In this document: positions 35,494 to 45,183 of the stretch, in pieces
Numbering within the stretch: the stretch's first letter is position 1
Layout: the number at the start of each line of letters is the position of its first letter
Origin: Bizionia sp.
GTDB taxonomy: Bacteria; Bacteroidota; Bacteroidia; Flavobacteriales; Flavobacteriaceae
DNA: 64,000 nt
Reading direction: 5' to 3'
NCBI GenBank assembly: GCA_020631395.1
Contig: JAHDHI010000011.1
Location: 16,879-80,878, forward strand
The notes under the pieces: model-generated
Database searches by the model: none
What the model was told of the DNA's origin: nothing
The model's input: the letters and a program-made list of their open reading frames with translations, nothing else
Made by a program: the position numbers and the translations under genes

Positions 35494-35535
35494 TAGAATA
35501 CTTCGTATCTTTGCCTCTCAAGAAACAATGCATTT

Positions 35536-36417
35536 ATGAAGAGTGAAACTCATTCCGTAATACTACCTGAACAAAGACAACCCAAACCGAAATGGTTACG
35601 TGTAAAGCTCCCGACTGGCAAGAAATATACAGAGCTCCGCAGTTTGGTAGACAAGTATAAACTAAATACCATCTGTACTTCTGGGAGTTGCCCGAACATG
35701 GGGGAATGTTGGGGAGAAGGGACTGCCACCTTCATGATTCTAGGAAATGTCTGTACACGATCTTGTGGTTTTTGTGGTGTAAAGACGGGAAGGCCGGAGA
35801 CAGTGGATTGGGATGAGCCAGAAAAAGTAGCACGTTCCATAAAGATAATGAAAATCAAGCATGCCGTTTTAACAAGTGTAGACCGTGACGACTTGAAAGA
35901 CATGGGAAGCATCATGTGGGCAGAAACCGTAAAGGCCGTCCGTAGAATGAACCCTGAGACCACCCTTGAAACGCTTATCCCAGATTTTCAAGGCATAGAA
36001 AGACATATTGATCGCATCGTGGAAGTAGCTCCAGAAGTAGTCTCCCACAACATTGAAACCGTAAGACGATTAACTCGCGAAGTACGCATACAAGCCAAGT
36101 ACGATAAAAGTTTGGGCGTTTTGAAATACCTGAAGCAACAAGGGCAACGTCGTACAAAGTCTGGAATAATGTTGGGCTTGGGGGAAACTCGCGAAGAAGT
36201 CATAGAAACATTGCATGACTTGAGAGACAATGATGTGGATGTCGTTACCATAGGCCAATACCTGCAACCAAGCAAAAAACATTTGCCCGTAAAACAATTC
36301 ATAACACCGGATCAATTTGCCGAATACAAGGAAATTGGTTTGGGATTAGGATTCCGCCACGTTGAAAGTAGCGCATTGGTGCGTTCGTCTTACAAAGCTC
36401 AAAAACACATTAATTAA
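35536..36417 (+). CDS. lipA: Lipoyl synthase
   Basis: 293-residue radical SAM enzyme that inserts two sulfurs into protein-bound octanoyl groups. The SAM cluster motif is CTRSCGFC and the auxiliary cluster cysteines are in [12 protein letters not shown] near the N-terminus; the C-terminal RSSYKA motif is present. Full length. The product is needed by the glycine cleavage H protein and 2-oxoacid dehydrogenases, thus linked to gcvP elsewhere in the window. Its TAA overlaps the ATG of gap. Confidence 0.97.
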   Translation: MKSETHSVILPEQRQPKPKWLRVKLPTGKKYTELRSLVDKYKLNTICTSGSCPNMGECWGEGTATFMILGNVCTRSCGFCGVKTGRPETVDWDEPEKVARSIKIMKIKHAVLTSVDRDDLKDMGSIMWAETVKAVRRMNPETTLETLIPDFQGIERHIDRIVEVAPEVVSHNIETVRRLTREVRIQAKYDKSLGVLKYLKQQGQRRTKSGIMLGLGETREEVIETLHDLRDNDVDVVTIGQYLQPSKKHLPVKQFITPDQFAEYKEIGLGLGFRHVESSALVRSSYKAQKHIN

Positions 36418-37427
36418 TGATTACTGTTGCAATAAATGGTTTTGGACGCATAGGTAGGCGTGTCTTTCGCCTTTTGGATGCATATTCAAATGTAAAAGTC
36501 GTTGCAATAAATGATTTGGCTGATGCAAAAACATTAAGCCATTTACTAAAATATGATAGCATTCACGGAATCTTCAAAGCCGACATTTCATATGATGACA
36601 GTCATATCGTCGTCAATGAGAATTCGGTAACGCTATTGAACGAGGCACACCCAAAGACCTTGGATTGGTCTCCTTTCGATGTGGACATCGTAGTGGAAGC
36701 TACAGGAAAATTCAAGACCTCAGAGAGTCTTCAATACCATATAGAAAATGGAGCAAGGCAGGTCATTTTGAGCGTTCCTCCTGAGGGAGACGACATAAAG
36801 ACCATAGTTCTTGGTACCAACGAACATATTCTGGACGGGAGTGAGCGCATAATTTCCAATGCCTCATGCACCACGAACAATGCTGCTCCAATGATTGCCA
36901 TAATAAATGAGCTTTGTGGCATCAACCAAGCATACATAACGACAATACATTCCTACACTACCGACCAAAGTTTGCATGACCAACCACATAGGGATTTGCG
37001 TCGTGCCCGTGCAGCTGGACAATCCATCGTACCGACAACTACAGGAGCTGCAAAGGCCTTGACCAAGATATTCCCGGATTTGGCGAACGTCATAGGAGGG
37101 TGTGGAATAAGGGTTCCCGTAGCCAACGGATCACTTACGGACATAACCTTCAATGTGAAGCACACAGTTTCCATTGAGGAAATCAACAACGCTTTCAAAA
37201 GGGCATCTGAAACGAAATACAAAGGCATCTTGGAATATACCGAAGACCCCATAGTTTCCATAGATATCGTAGGCAATCCCCATTCTTGCATTTTTGATGC
37301 GCAAATGACTTCCATAATTGGCAACATGGTTAAGATCATTGGGTGGTATGACAATGAAACTGGCTATTCCAACAGGGTAATAGACCTAATATTCAATTTG
37401 TCTGAAAAAAAGACCCCTTTAGTATAA
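36417..37427 (+). CDS. gap: Glyceraldehyde-3-phosphate dehydrogenase
   Basis: 336 residues: INGFGRIGR NAD loop, Asp near residue 33 (AINDLAD) typical of NAD preference, the active-site ISNASCTTNNAAP with the nucleophilic Cys near residue 151, His in TTIHSYT, and the phosphate-binding RRARAAGQSIVPTTTGAAKA. It oxidises glyceraldehyde-3-phosphate in glycolysis or the reverse reaction in gluconeogenesis. The ATG overlaps the lipA stop codon, an uncommon pairing. It may be one of several paralogues in the genome. Confidence 0.95.
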   Translation: MITVAINGFGRIGRRVFRLLDAYSNVKVVAINDLADAKTLSHLLKYDSIHGIFKADISYDDSHIVVNENSVTLLNEAHPKTLDWSPFDVDIVVEATGKFKTSESLQYHIENGARQVILSVPPEGDDIKTIVLGTNEHILDGSERIISNASCTTNNAAPMIAIINELCGINQAYITTIHSYTTDQSLHDQPHRDLRRARAAGQSIVPTTTGAAKALTKIFPDLANVIGGCGIRVPVANGSLTDITFNVKHTVSIEEINNAFKRASETKYKGILEYTEDPIVSIDIVGNPHSCIFDAQMTSIIGNMVKIIGWYDNETGYSNRVIDLIFNLSEKKTPLV

Positions 37428-37434
37428 AAAAAAT

Positions 37435-37442
37435 TATATTTG
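37435..37442 (+). promoter_or_regulatory. -7 box of the hybrid kinase gene
   Basis: TATATTTG is a perfect TAnnTTTG, 19 bases before the ATG at 37462; no TTG at the preferred -33 distance. Confidence 0.45.
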
Positions 37443-37461
37443 TTGGTAAAACAACACATAA

Positions 37462-39675
37462 ATGCTCTTTTCCTACAATTTTATTTGTGCTTTTTTTCTG
37501 TTTTTAAGTATGGGAGTCTGTGCTCAAAACATGACAGAAGATGATATTGAGTCTCCACAAGCAAAAATTGATCTTGCAATAGCCTCTTCTCAAAAGAACA
37601 TAGACAACGACAACTACTACCTAGCACTATTAGACTTGGAATCAGCATTGAACCTTGCCAACAATATGAATAGCAAGGAAAACATAGGGTACATCTACTC
37701 CAAGATAGGCAAACTCCAATGCAAGTTGGAAAACCCCGACGAAGCCATAAAAACGTTGATTAAGGCCATAGAAATCCAAAGAGCAGGCAACAATGTCGAA
37801 AACCTTGCCAAGACATACAACATCATTGGCAATGCCTATATGGCAAAAAAGGATTATGATCAAGCCATAGAATATTTCAATTCCGCAGAAATGATCTTTC
37901 GCCAAGAACGCCTATATTCTTTGGAGGCAGAAGTCATGTTGAACAAGGGGAAAGCCTTTCTGGAAACCCAAAATTTCGAGAAAGCAAAAACAACACTGGA
38001 AAAGACCATCAAAATAGCCAAACAGAATCGATTGGATAGCATCTTGAGTAGTGGATTGCTTCAATTGGGAAAAGCACTACATCATTTAAACCATTTGGGA
38101 AAAGCTCTGGAAAATGCCAATGATGGCTTCGACATTGCCAAAACCAACAATTATGGCGAGATATTGAAAGATGGCAGCATAATACTAAGCAACTTGTACC
38201 ATAGCGATGGCAATTTGAAACTATCGAATGATTATTTGAAGTTCCACATCAAGCTATCAGATTCCATTTCGGTAGCAAGAAAGGCCAATCTAATTCCCGA
38301 AAACAGATTGTTGACTTCGAAGAAAGATCCAAATACTGATTTGGATGCAGAATCCTCGACCATTAAAAAGCCCTCGAAATCCAATACATTCAACCAACTT
38401 ACCACGATATTGAGCATCGCATTGATTACGATACTATCGCTTTTGACCCTCTCTCTATATAAGAACAACAACATCAGGCTCAAATCCAACAATGTCTTGC
38501 ACAAGAAGAATGCAGAATTGATAATTGCCAAGGAAAAGGCCGAATTGGCTTCCAGGACAAAGGCTAACTTTCTATCTACGGTGACGCATGAGCTCAGGAC
38601 ACCTTTGTATGCCGTTACAGGTTTAACCAACATGCTATTGGATGAAAACCCAAAACCAAATCAAATACAACATTTGAAATCCTTGAAATTTTCAGGAGAT
38701 TATCTATTGACCTTCATCAACGACATTCTTCAAATAAACAAAATCGAAGCAAACAAAGTCGACATCGAACCAGAGACCTTCAACCTGAAAAAGAAGATAT
38801 CCAACGTTATTTCAGCTTTGAACAACTCTGCCTTGGACAATAACATCAAAATACATTTGGAGTACGACGAAACGCTTCCTTTGAACTACAATGCCGATCA
38901 ATTGAAAATATCACAAATATTGATTAACCTCATTGGCAACTCCATAAAGTTCACCAAAGACGGGGACATCTGGATCAGAACAACCAAGATTGATGAAAAG
39001 GATGGCATTTACAATGTCCGTTTTGAAGTTGAAGACAATGGCATTGGCATTGGCAAGGAAAAGCAGGAGCACCTTTTTGAAAGCTTTTCACAAGGTTCCA
39101 TACAGATCAACCGCAAATATGGGGGAACAGGTTTGGGATTATCCATTGTAAAAGGCCTCATAGACATATTAAAAGGAAAGATCTACCTTAAGAGCGAATT
39201 GGGTAAAGGTTCCATCTTCTTTTTTGAAATTCCCATGCAATATACCAATGAAGTCGTAAAGGAGAAAAAGATAAACTACTTCAACGAAGTCAACGAACTG
39301 GAATTGAGCAACATTAAAATATTGGTCGTGGAGGACAACAAGATCAATCAAATGATCACAAAGAAGATCTTAAACAAGATGAACTTGAATTGTGATGTCG
39401 TAGACAACGGAGAAGAAGCCGTAGACCGCGTTAAAACAACAAATTACAATGTCGTGCTAATGGACATACACATGCCAGGCATTAGCGGCATAGAGGCGAC
39501 CAAAATCATAAGAACCTTTGACAAGAATCTTACCATATTTGCTTTGACTGCCGTCACCATAGAAGACAAAATGCAAGAATTTGAAGAAGCTGGTTTCAAC
39601 AACATCATCTCCAAACCCTTCAAACAAGAAGATTTTGAACGCAAGCTGTTCAATGCCTTGGTTCCTGATGAATAA
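37462..39675 (+). CDS. TPR hybrid histidine kinase / response regulator
   Basis: 737 residues: signal peptide (ending GVCAQ), about six TPR units from 30 to 280, a membrane segment near 313-332 (LTTILSIALITILSLLTLSLY), a short coiled coil, HisKA with His376 in VTHELRTPLYA, HATPase (NLIGNSIKFT, EDNGIGIG, GGTGLGLSIV) and a receiver domain with Asp668 (VVLMDIHMPG) and Lys of SKPF. The TPR sensor is periplasmic. No HPt or DNA-binding domain, so output goes through another protein. Its stop directly abuts the stop of lpxK. Confidence 0.94.
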   Translation: MLFSYNFICAFFLFLSMGVCAQNMTEDDIESPQAKIDLAIASSQKNIDNDNYYLALLDLESALNLANNMNSKENIGYIYSKIGKLQCKLENPDEAIKTLIKAIEIQRAGNNVENLAKTYNIIGNAYMAKKDYDQAIEYFNSAEMIFRQERLYSLEAEVMLNKGKAFLETQNFEKAKTTLEKTIKIAKQNRLDSILSSGLLQLGKALHHLNHLGKALENANDGFDIAKTNNYGEILKDGSIILSNLYHSDGNLKLSNDYLKFHIKLSDSISVARKANLIPENRLLTSKKDPNTDLDAESSTIKKPSKSNTFNQLTTILSIALITILSLLTLSLYKNNNIRLKSNNVLHKKNAELIIAKEKAELASRTKANFLSTVTHELRTPLYAVTGLTNMLLDENPKPNQIQHLKSLKFSGDYLLTFINDILQINKIEANKVDIEPETFNLKKKISNVISALNNSALDNNIKIHLEYDETLPLNYNADQLKISQILINLIGNSIKFTKDGDIWIRTTKIDEKDGIYNVRFEVEDNGIGIGKEKQEHLFESFSQGSIQINRKYGGTGLGLSIVKGLIDILKGKIYLKSELGKGSIFFFEIPMQYTNEVVKEKKINYFNEVNELELSNIKILVVEDNKINQMITKKILNKMNLNCDVVDNGEEAVDRVKTTNYNVVLMDIHMPGISGIEATKIIRTFDKNLTIFALTAVTIEDKMQEFEEAGFNNIISKPFKQEDFERKLFNALVPDE

Positions 39676-40680
39676 TTAATTGAAAACAAATTTCCTTACC
39701 AAACCATCAAACACCTCCGATTCGTCTATTTGGGTTTCAATTGGCAAGTAATACAGCTTGCCGTTCAATGCTTCCCAATCCTTGAGACGCATATAATCTT
39801 TTTCGGTAGTAACAATCAAATCATTTTTTGCGATGTCCTTCACGTCATTTTCCGAAAAATGATAATGATCCTTATATTCCAAATGACTGAAATCCAAATG
39901 TTTTTGTTTTAAGAAAGTCACCAACGATTCTGCATTTGCGATACCTGTGACCAAAGTGAATTTTGGCAATGTCTTCAATTCGAGAGCATCTTTTTTGGAG
40001 ATTACGGACTTACCATAGGAAATCGTGCTAAAAAACACATTCTGCCCATTCTTTGGTTTAATCTTGTCAATGATCTTCTTCTTTTCTACTTCATTAATGC
40101 CCTCGGGGCATTTGGTCACCATAATTGCCTGAGCTCGTTTAGCTCCTGTCCTAGGCTCTCGCAAGTTGCCTGTTGGCAACACCCAATCGTCTACATAGGG
40201 GTTGGCAAATGTCGTCAGTAGAATGTTGAACCCTGCTTTCACCTTTCTATGCTGAAAGGCATCATCCAAAACAACGACTTCGGGAGTTGGTTTCAAAGCA
40301 AGCAATTTGGCAATCCCATTTTGTCTATCTCCATCTACTGCAACACGGATGTCATCGGAAAATTTGCTATAAAACTGAAAGGGTTCATCACCTAGAATTT
40401 CTGCAGAAGCCGTTTCCGTCCCTATTTGAAAACCTTTGGTCTTACGGCCATAGCCTCTACTCAATGTGGCCAAATTGCAATCTGTTTTCAGCAATCTAAT
40501 CAAATACTCCACCATTGGCGTCTTACCAGTTCCGCCAGTACTTAAGTTCCCTACACAAATCAAGGGGAAATCATAGGATTTGGATGATTTTACGCCAAAA
40601 TCGTAAAGTATGTTGCGCATCCAAGTCACCGCATAATAAAAAGGCATGAAAGGAAATGCTATGTATCTTAATAACTTCAT
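39676..40680 (-). CDS. lpxK: Tetraacyldisaccharide 4'-kinase
   Basis: 334-residue lipid A 4'-kinase, inner membrane associated. Walker A is VGNLSTGGTGKTPM near residue 43; ATLSRGYGRKTKGF and VVLDDAFQHRK are the characteristic LpxK motifs, the latter with the catalytic Asp-Asp-x-x-Gln-His. An N-terminal hydrophobic helix (FPFMPFYYAVTWMRNILYDF) matches the family. The organism therefore makes lipid A. Convergent and zero bases apart from the hybrid kinase gene. Confidence 0.96.
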   Translation of the reverse strand: MKLLRYIAFPFMPFYYAVTWMRNILYDFGVKSSKSYDFPLICVGNLSTGGTGKTPMVEYLIRLLKTDCNLATLSRGYGRKTKGFQIGTETASAEILGDEPFQFYSKFSDDIRVAVDGDRQNGIAKLLALKPTPEVVVLDDAFQHRKVKAGFNILLTTFANPYVDDWVLPTGNLREPRTGAKRAQAIMVTKCPEGINEVEKKKIIDKIKPKNGQNVFFSTISYGKSVISKKDALELKTLPKFTLVTGIANAESLVTFLKQKHLDFSHLEYKDHYHFSENDVKDIAKNDLIVTTEKDYMRLKDWEALNGKLYYLPIETQIDESEVFDGLVRKFVFN

Positions 40681-40801
40681 GTAATCATTCTTGAAAAGAT
40701 GACAACCTTCACAATGTCCATTTTAAACTTTACGGCAAGATCATTCATCATAACGAAAGTAAATATTTTATATTTGTTTCTAAATCAATTCACAAAATAA
40801 T

Positions 40802-41896
40802 ATGATTGTTCAAGACGTCATCAATCACCTCGAAACTTTTGCTCCCTTGGCCTACGCCGAGGATTTTGACAATGTAGGATTGCTCGTAGGTGATAAGAAC
40901 GCTCCCCTAACCGGAGTTTTGGTTACATTAGACACATTGGAAGCCGTAGTAGACGAAGCCATAGAAAACAAATGCAATTTAATTGTCAGTTTTCACCCCA
41001 TCATCTTCAAGGGCTTGAAAAAAATAACAGGTAAGAACTACGTAGAACGCGTTGTCTTGAAGGCCATAAAGCACGACATCTCCATCTATGCCATACATAC
41101 TGCCTTGGACAACCATAAAAATGGTGTTAATGACATGATTTGCGATCAATTGAATTTGCAAAACAAGAAAATATTGATTCCGCAGGCTCAAACCATAAAA
41201 AAGCTGACCACATTCGTTCCCAAATCCGAAGCGGAAACATTGCGAAAAGCTTTATTTCAAGTTGGAGCCGGCAACATAGGCAATTATGACCACTGTAGTT
41301 TCAATGTTGAAGGCATAGGTACATACAATGGCAATGAAGATTCCAACCCCTCGAAAGGAAGCAAAGGAGAAACCCATTATGAAGAAGAGACGCAAATTGG
41401 CGTCACCTTTTCAAAACACCTCGAATCCACGATCATAAAGACCTTGTTTCAAAATCACCCCTATGAAGAAGTCGCCTATGAAATCACGACTTTGGAAAAC
41501 AAAAATCAAAACATTGGAATGGGAATGCTAGGTGAGCTGGAGACACCAATGCCAGAAACAAGGTTTTTAGAGTACCTGAAAACCAAAATGAATACGAATG
41601 CCATCCGTCATTCCAAATTGTTGGGCAAACCCATAGAGAAAGTGGCAGTCCTAGGTGGCTCTGGCAGTTTTGCCATTGGTGCAGCCAAAGCGATGGGAGC
41701 AGACATATTCATAACCGCAGATCTCAAGTATCATGATTTCTTTTCTGCTGAAGACCAAATTATTTTAGCGGATATTGGGCATTATGAAAGCGAACAGTTC
41801 ACAAAAAATGGTTTAGTAACACATCTTACAAAAAAATTCACTAATTTTGCAGTCGTTTTATCAAACACTAATACCAATCCTGTTAAGTATTTTTAA
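40802..41896 (+). CDS. Nif3-like dinuclear metal-centre protein
   Basis: 364 residues, Nif3/DUF34 family. Metal-binding His and Asp/Glu residues are visible in VSFHPIIFKG, IHTALDNH and near the C-terminus DLKYHDF and DIGHYESE. A PII-like insertion between about 120 and 250 (TTFVPKSEAETLRKALFQVGAGNIGNYDHCSF) is typical of the longer form. The family forms hexamers; its proposed role is GTP cyclohydrolase-like or metabolite repair, not settled. A -7 box TATATTTG lies at 40769-40776. The next gene follows after three bases. Confidence 0.92.
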   Translation: MIVQDVINHLETFAPLAYAEDFDNVGLLVGDKNAPLTGVLVTLDTLEAVVDEAIENKCNLIVSFHPIIFKGLKKITGKNYVERVVLKAIKHDISIYAIHTALDNHKNGVNDMICDQLNLQNKKILIPQAQTIKKLTTFVPKSEAETLRKALFQVGAGNIGNYDHCSFNVEGIGTYNGNEDSNPSKGSKGETHYEEETQIGVTFSKHLESTIIKTLFQNHPYEEVAYEITTLENKNQNIGMGMLGELETPMPETRFLEYLKTKMNTNAIRHSKLLGKPIEKVAVLGGSGSFAIGAAKAMGADIFITADLKYHDFFSAEDQIILADIGHYESEQFTKNGLVTHLTKKFTNFAVVLSNTNTNPVKYF

Positions 41897-41899
41897 AAT

Positions 41900-42679
41900 A
41901 TGGCAAAGAGTAAAGAAGTAACTGTAGAAGAACGCTTAAGATCTTTATACGATTTACAATTAATCGATTCGAGAATTGATGAAATAAGAAATGTACGTGG
42001 AGAACTTCCTTTGGAGGTTAGCGATTTGGAAGACGAAGTTGCTGGATTAAATGCGAGATTAGAAAAACTTGTTGCAAGTCTTGAGTCCGTAGACAATGAA
42101 ATCAATGCAAAGAAAAATAGCATCGAAGAGTCCAAAGCACTTATCAAAAAATACAGCGAACAGCAAAAGAACGTTAGAAACAACAGAGAATACAACTCTA
42201 TCACCAAAGAAATAGAATATCAAGAACTTGAGATCGAACTAGCTGAAAAACACATCAGGGAGTTTAGAGCACAGATAGAGCAAAAGAAGGAAGTTGTCGA
42301 AAAAACGAAGCAACACGCAAAAGAAAGAGAAACTCACCTCAAACACAAGAAAAGCGAGCTGGATGCCATCTTATCAGAAACAGAGAAGGAAGAAGAGGCT
42401 TTGATCAAAAAATCCGAAGATTACAAAAAGAAAATCGAAGAGCGTTTGGTAAAAGCATACAACAGAATTCGCAATAACGTGAAAAATGGCTTGGCTGTAG
42501 TTCCAATTGAAAGAGGCGCTTCTGGAGGGTCTTACTTTACGATTCCACCACAAGTACAGATGGAAATTGGGGCTCGTAAAAAAATTATCACAGATGAGCA
42601 TAGTGGTCGTATCCTAGTGGATGAACTTTTGGCCATGGAACAAAAGGAGAAAATGGAAAAAATGTTTAAAAAATTGTAA
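41900..42679 (+). CDS. CT398/zinc-ribbon family coiled-coil protein lacking the cysteines
   Basis: 259 residues. A long antiparallel coiled coil (10-185) is followed by the C-terminal region that in relatives is a zinc ribbon. Here the positions normally CxxC read GASGGSYFTIPPQ and DEHSGRILVDEL, so all four cysteines are replaced while the surrounding residues are kept. Such proteins interact with RpoN or secretion parts in Chlamydia; role in Bacteroidota unknown. The gene is three bases from the Nif3 gene, a pairing seen widely. A strong terminator follows. Confidence 0.88.
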   Translation: MAKSKEVTVEERLRSLYDLQLIDSRIDEIRNVRGELPLEVSDLEDEVAGLNARLEKLVASLESVDNEINAKKNSIEESKALIKKYSEQQKNVRNNREYNSITKEIEYQELEIELAEKHIREFRAQIEQKKEVVEKTKQHAKERETHLKHKKSELDAILSETEKEEEALIKKSEDYKKKIEERLVKAYNRIRNNVKNGLAVVPIERGASGGSYFTIPPQVQMEIGARKKIITDEHSGRILVDELLAMEQKEKMEKMFKKL

Positions 42680-42700
42680 TTTTCCTTGAATAGCATATTA

Positions 42701-42734
42701 AAAAGCCTTTACTAAATTTAGTAAAGGCTTTTTT
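42701..42734 (+). terminator. Terminator of the Nif3 operon
   Basis: AAAAGCCTTTACTAAA (42701-42716) is the reverse complement of 42717-42732, followed by further T. Nearly identical in stem sequence to the terminator before valS. Confidence 0.9.
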
Positions 42735-42736
42735 CG

Positions 42737-42817
42737 TTTATACCAATTCCAATTTGAAATGACAGGAATAAGACACTATTTTCTTTTACAGTCATTTCAA
42801 ATTGGAATTGGTATAAA
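42737..42817. repeat. 27-bp perfect inverted repeat, MITE-like hairpin
   Basis: Positions 42737-42763 are the exact reverse complement of 42791-42817, with a 27-base spacer. The arms contain TACCAATTCCAATTTGAAAT. There is no T tract, and a normal terminator sits just upstream, so this looks like a small non-autonomous or REP-like element rather than a terminator. Confidence 0.75.
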
Positions 42818-42886
42818 TATAATTTTAACTCTTGATCGTTAAGGTTAACCATATTTATTCGACAAACCCAAAAATATATTAATCCA

Positions 42887-43543
42887 ATGAAAAGAATAAT
42901 TCCAATAATAGCAATACTCTTATTGTTCAGTTGCCAAAATACGGCACAGAACCCAAAACAAGAACAGGTAAAAACGGCAACCCCGATAGAAGTTCCTATG
43001 GAAAACGGAATGGCTAAAGCATATTTTGCAAGCGGCTGCTTTTGGTGTGTGGAAGCCATCTATGAAAGCGTTAATGGCGTTAGTGAAGTTATAAATGGGT
43101 ACTCGGGAGGTCACACGAAAAATCCGACTTACGAAACAAGCAACACGGGTAGAACTGGCCATGCAGAAGCAGTGGAGGTTATCTACGATCCTAAAATAGT
43201 GAGCTTTGACACCTTGGTAGATGTCTATTTCGCATCTCAAAATCCTACACAAGTAAATGGACAAGGACCAGATAGGGGTTCGCAATACCGATCCATCATC
43301 TTCTACCAAAACGATGCGCAAAAGCAAATCATAAAAACAAAAAAAGAAGCTTTGGCAAAAAAATTAGGAAAGACGATTGCTGCAGAAGTCTATCCCTTTT
43401 TAAAATTTTGGATAGGAGAAGACTATCATCAAAATTATGAAAGACTGCACCCCAATCAGGGTTACATCAAACAAGTTTCCATCCCAAGGCTTAGACGCTT
43501 TCAGGCAAGAATGCCAGAAGTATTGAAAAAGAACAAGCATTGA
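42887..43543 (+). CDS. msrA: Peptide methionine-S-sulfoxide reductase, lipoprotein
   Basis: 218 residues. Signal peptide with lipobox Cys17 (IIAILLLFSCQNTAQ), then the MsrA domain: ASGCFWCVEAIYESVNGV with the catalytic Cys, GYSGGHTKNPTYE, TGHAEAVEV and FWIGEDYHQNY. It reduces methionine sulfoxide in proteins; the lipobox places this copy in the envelope, where it would repair oxidised exported proteins. Single gene with a terminator at its 3' end. Confidence 0.95.
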   Translation: MKRIIPIIAILLLFSCQNTAQNPKQEQVKTATPIEVPMENGMAKAYFASGCFWCVEAIYESVNGVSEVINGYSGGHTKNPTYETSNTGRTGHAEAVEVIYDPKIVSFDTLVDVYFASQNPTQVNGQGPDRGSQYRSIIFYQNDAQKQIIKTKKEALAKKLGKTIAAEVYPFLKFWIGEDYHQNYERLHPNQGYIKQVSIPRLRRFQARMPEVLKKNKH

Positions 43544-43567
43544 CACAGTGCTTGTTTCTTTTTTTGA
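43534..43567 (+). terminator. Terminator of msrA
   Basis: CAAGCA (43534-43539) pairs with TGCTTG (43549-43554), followed by TTTCTTTTTTT. The hairpin overlaps the msrA stop codon. Confidence 0.65.
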
Positions 43568-43608
43568 CTTTGTCAAAAATCACCTTGTAATGATCTAATT
43601 GTCAATGA

Positions 43609-44409
43609 TTACAATTTAGTTGCCTTTATTTCAAAAATGAGAGGATACAACTTGTGCTTGGTAACATAATTTCCCGATTGGGTCTTCACGAGACCTGGCA
43701 AAACATTATATGGAGCTTCATCATATTCATTCAAATAATCTATTTGCAAGCCAGCTTCTGTCAATGCATTCACGACCTCGCTCAACCCGTGATTCCAACC
43801 ATACTCTTTGGTCGTCATTTTGGAATTGGTATCCGCATAGGTACCTTGGTACTCTTCATAGATTACTTCTTCCTGCATGTAACCATATCTCATTTCGGAT
43901 TTCTCATCCAAATAATCGAACATCCATACTATGGGATGAAACTCGATGATGTGAAATGAGCCTCCTGGATTCAATCGTTCCGCTATCATTTTGCCCCAAG
44001 GTTTCAAATCTGGCAACCATCCAATCACCCCATAGCTGGTAAAAACGATGTCGAACGTTTGCTTCACGTGCTTGGATGTATCCAAGACATTGCAACATAC
44101 GAACTTGGCATCCAAATTCAATTCCTCGTTCAACTCCTTGGCCAATTTTACACCTTCGTCACTCAGATCTACGCCAACACATTTGGCTCCCATCCTACTC
44201 CAACTCAACGTATCTTGTCCGAAATGACATTGCAAATGCAAAAGCGACTTGCCATTTACATCTCCCAGTGCATTCAATTCGTATGGCATCAATGAAGTCT
44301 TTCCTTTTTTAAAGGCTTTCATATCGTACATGTCGCTTTTGGAGTGAACTTTCACTTTTTCATTCCAAGTTGCTTTGTTTGCTGTAAAATATTTAGAATT
44401 ATCATTCAT
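43609..44409 (-). CDS. Class I SAM-dependent methyltransferase
   Basis: 266 residues. Motif I is LLHLQCHFGQDTLSWSRMGAK near residue 56, motif II VGVDLSDEGVKLAKEL, motif IV FDIVFTSYGVIGWLPDLKPWG. The N-terminus (NKATWNEKVKVHSKSDMYDMKAF) is typical of a family common in Bacteroidota and annotated only as methyltransferase. Small-molecule methylation is probable, substrate unknown. Divergent from the lipoprotein gene at 44470. Confidence 0.87.
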   Translation of the reverse strand: MNDNSKYFTANKATWNEKVKVHSKSDMYDMKAFKKGKTSLMPYELNALGDVNGKSLLHLQCHFGQDTLSWSRMGAKCVGVDLSDEGVKLAKELNEELNLDAKFVCCNVLDTSKHVKQTFDIVFTSYGVIGWLPDLKPWGKMIAERLNPGGSFHIIEFHPIVWMFDYLDEKSEMRYGYMQEEVIYEEYQGTYADTNSKMTTKEYGWNHGLSEVVNALTEAGLQIDYLNEYDEAPYNVLPGLVKTQSGNYVTKHKLYPLIFEIKATKL

Positions 44410-44469
44410 TGTATGTTAATTTTCATCAAAGCTAATCAATATTACATAGCTTTGAAAAAAAATCATATC

Positions 44470-45126
44470 ATGTACCGTTTGCTAATCATCGCATTGATTT
44501 GCCTATGCGCTTGTAAATCTGAGGAAGCTCCAGAAAAAGTATTGTCCCTTGCCGAAAACATTGCCTATGCCCATGGCTATGGGAATTGGAAAAACGTTTC
44601 GGAGATTCAATTCACCTTCAATGTCGACAGACAATCCAAGCATTATCACCGCTCTTGGAAATGGAACCCAAGAACCAATGTCGTCACAATGATGGGCAAA
44701 AGAGACACCATCACCTACCATACAAACAAGATAGACAGTACGAACATAAAAGTGGATCAAGGCTTTGTAAACGACAAATATTGGGCTCTCTTTCCCTTTC
44801 AATTGGTTTGGGACAAAAATGCATATCTAAGTCCCCCGACAAATGCAGAATCTCCAATTGGCAACAAGCCACTAAACAAGACCACACTTACTTATCCTGA
44901 AACTGGAGGTTACACACCTGGAGATGCCTATGACATCTTCTACGATGACGATTACATCATTAGAGAATGGGTTTTTAGAAAAGGCAACGCCACCAAAGCT
45001 TCATTGACAAATACATTTGAAAATTACAAGAATTTCAACGGAATAAAAATTGCATTGGAACATAAGAAAGGTGATGAAGATTGGAATTTAAACTTTACAG
45101 ACATCCAAATAAAAACCATACTTTAG
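44470..45126 (+). CDS. Lipoprotein of unknown function
   Basis: 218 residues starting at ATG 44470, which gives the signal MYRLLIIALICLCAC with lipobox Cys15; earlier in-frame codons lie across the divergent gene's start. The remainder is beta-rich with many aromatic residues (HYHRSWKWNPRTN, YDIFYDDDYIIREWVF) and resembles hypothetical outer-membrane-sorting-like lipoproteins, without a recognised domain. First of a series of poorly conserved genes. Confidence 0.78.
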   Translation: MYRLLIIALICLCACKSEEAPEKVLSLAENIAYAHGYGNWKNVSEIQFTFNVDRQSKHYHRSWKWNPRTNVVTMMGKRDTITYHTNKIDSTNIKVDQGFVNDKYWALFPFQLVWDKNAYLSPPTNAESPIGNKPLNKTTLTYPETGGYTPGDAYDIFYDDDYIIREWVFRKGNATKASLTNTFENYKNFNGIKIALEHKKGDEDWNLNFTDIQIKTIL

Positions 45127-45183
45127 ACATACAGAAAACAAACACAGGTCATTGCCTTATAAAATAGTTAAGCTTAATTTAAA

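Noticed and set aside
42718..43059. Minus-strand gene across the 27-bp inverted repeat
   Set aside because: The frame exists only because the repeat and the msrA antisense strand are open; the translation has no protein-like features.
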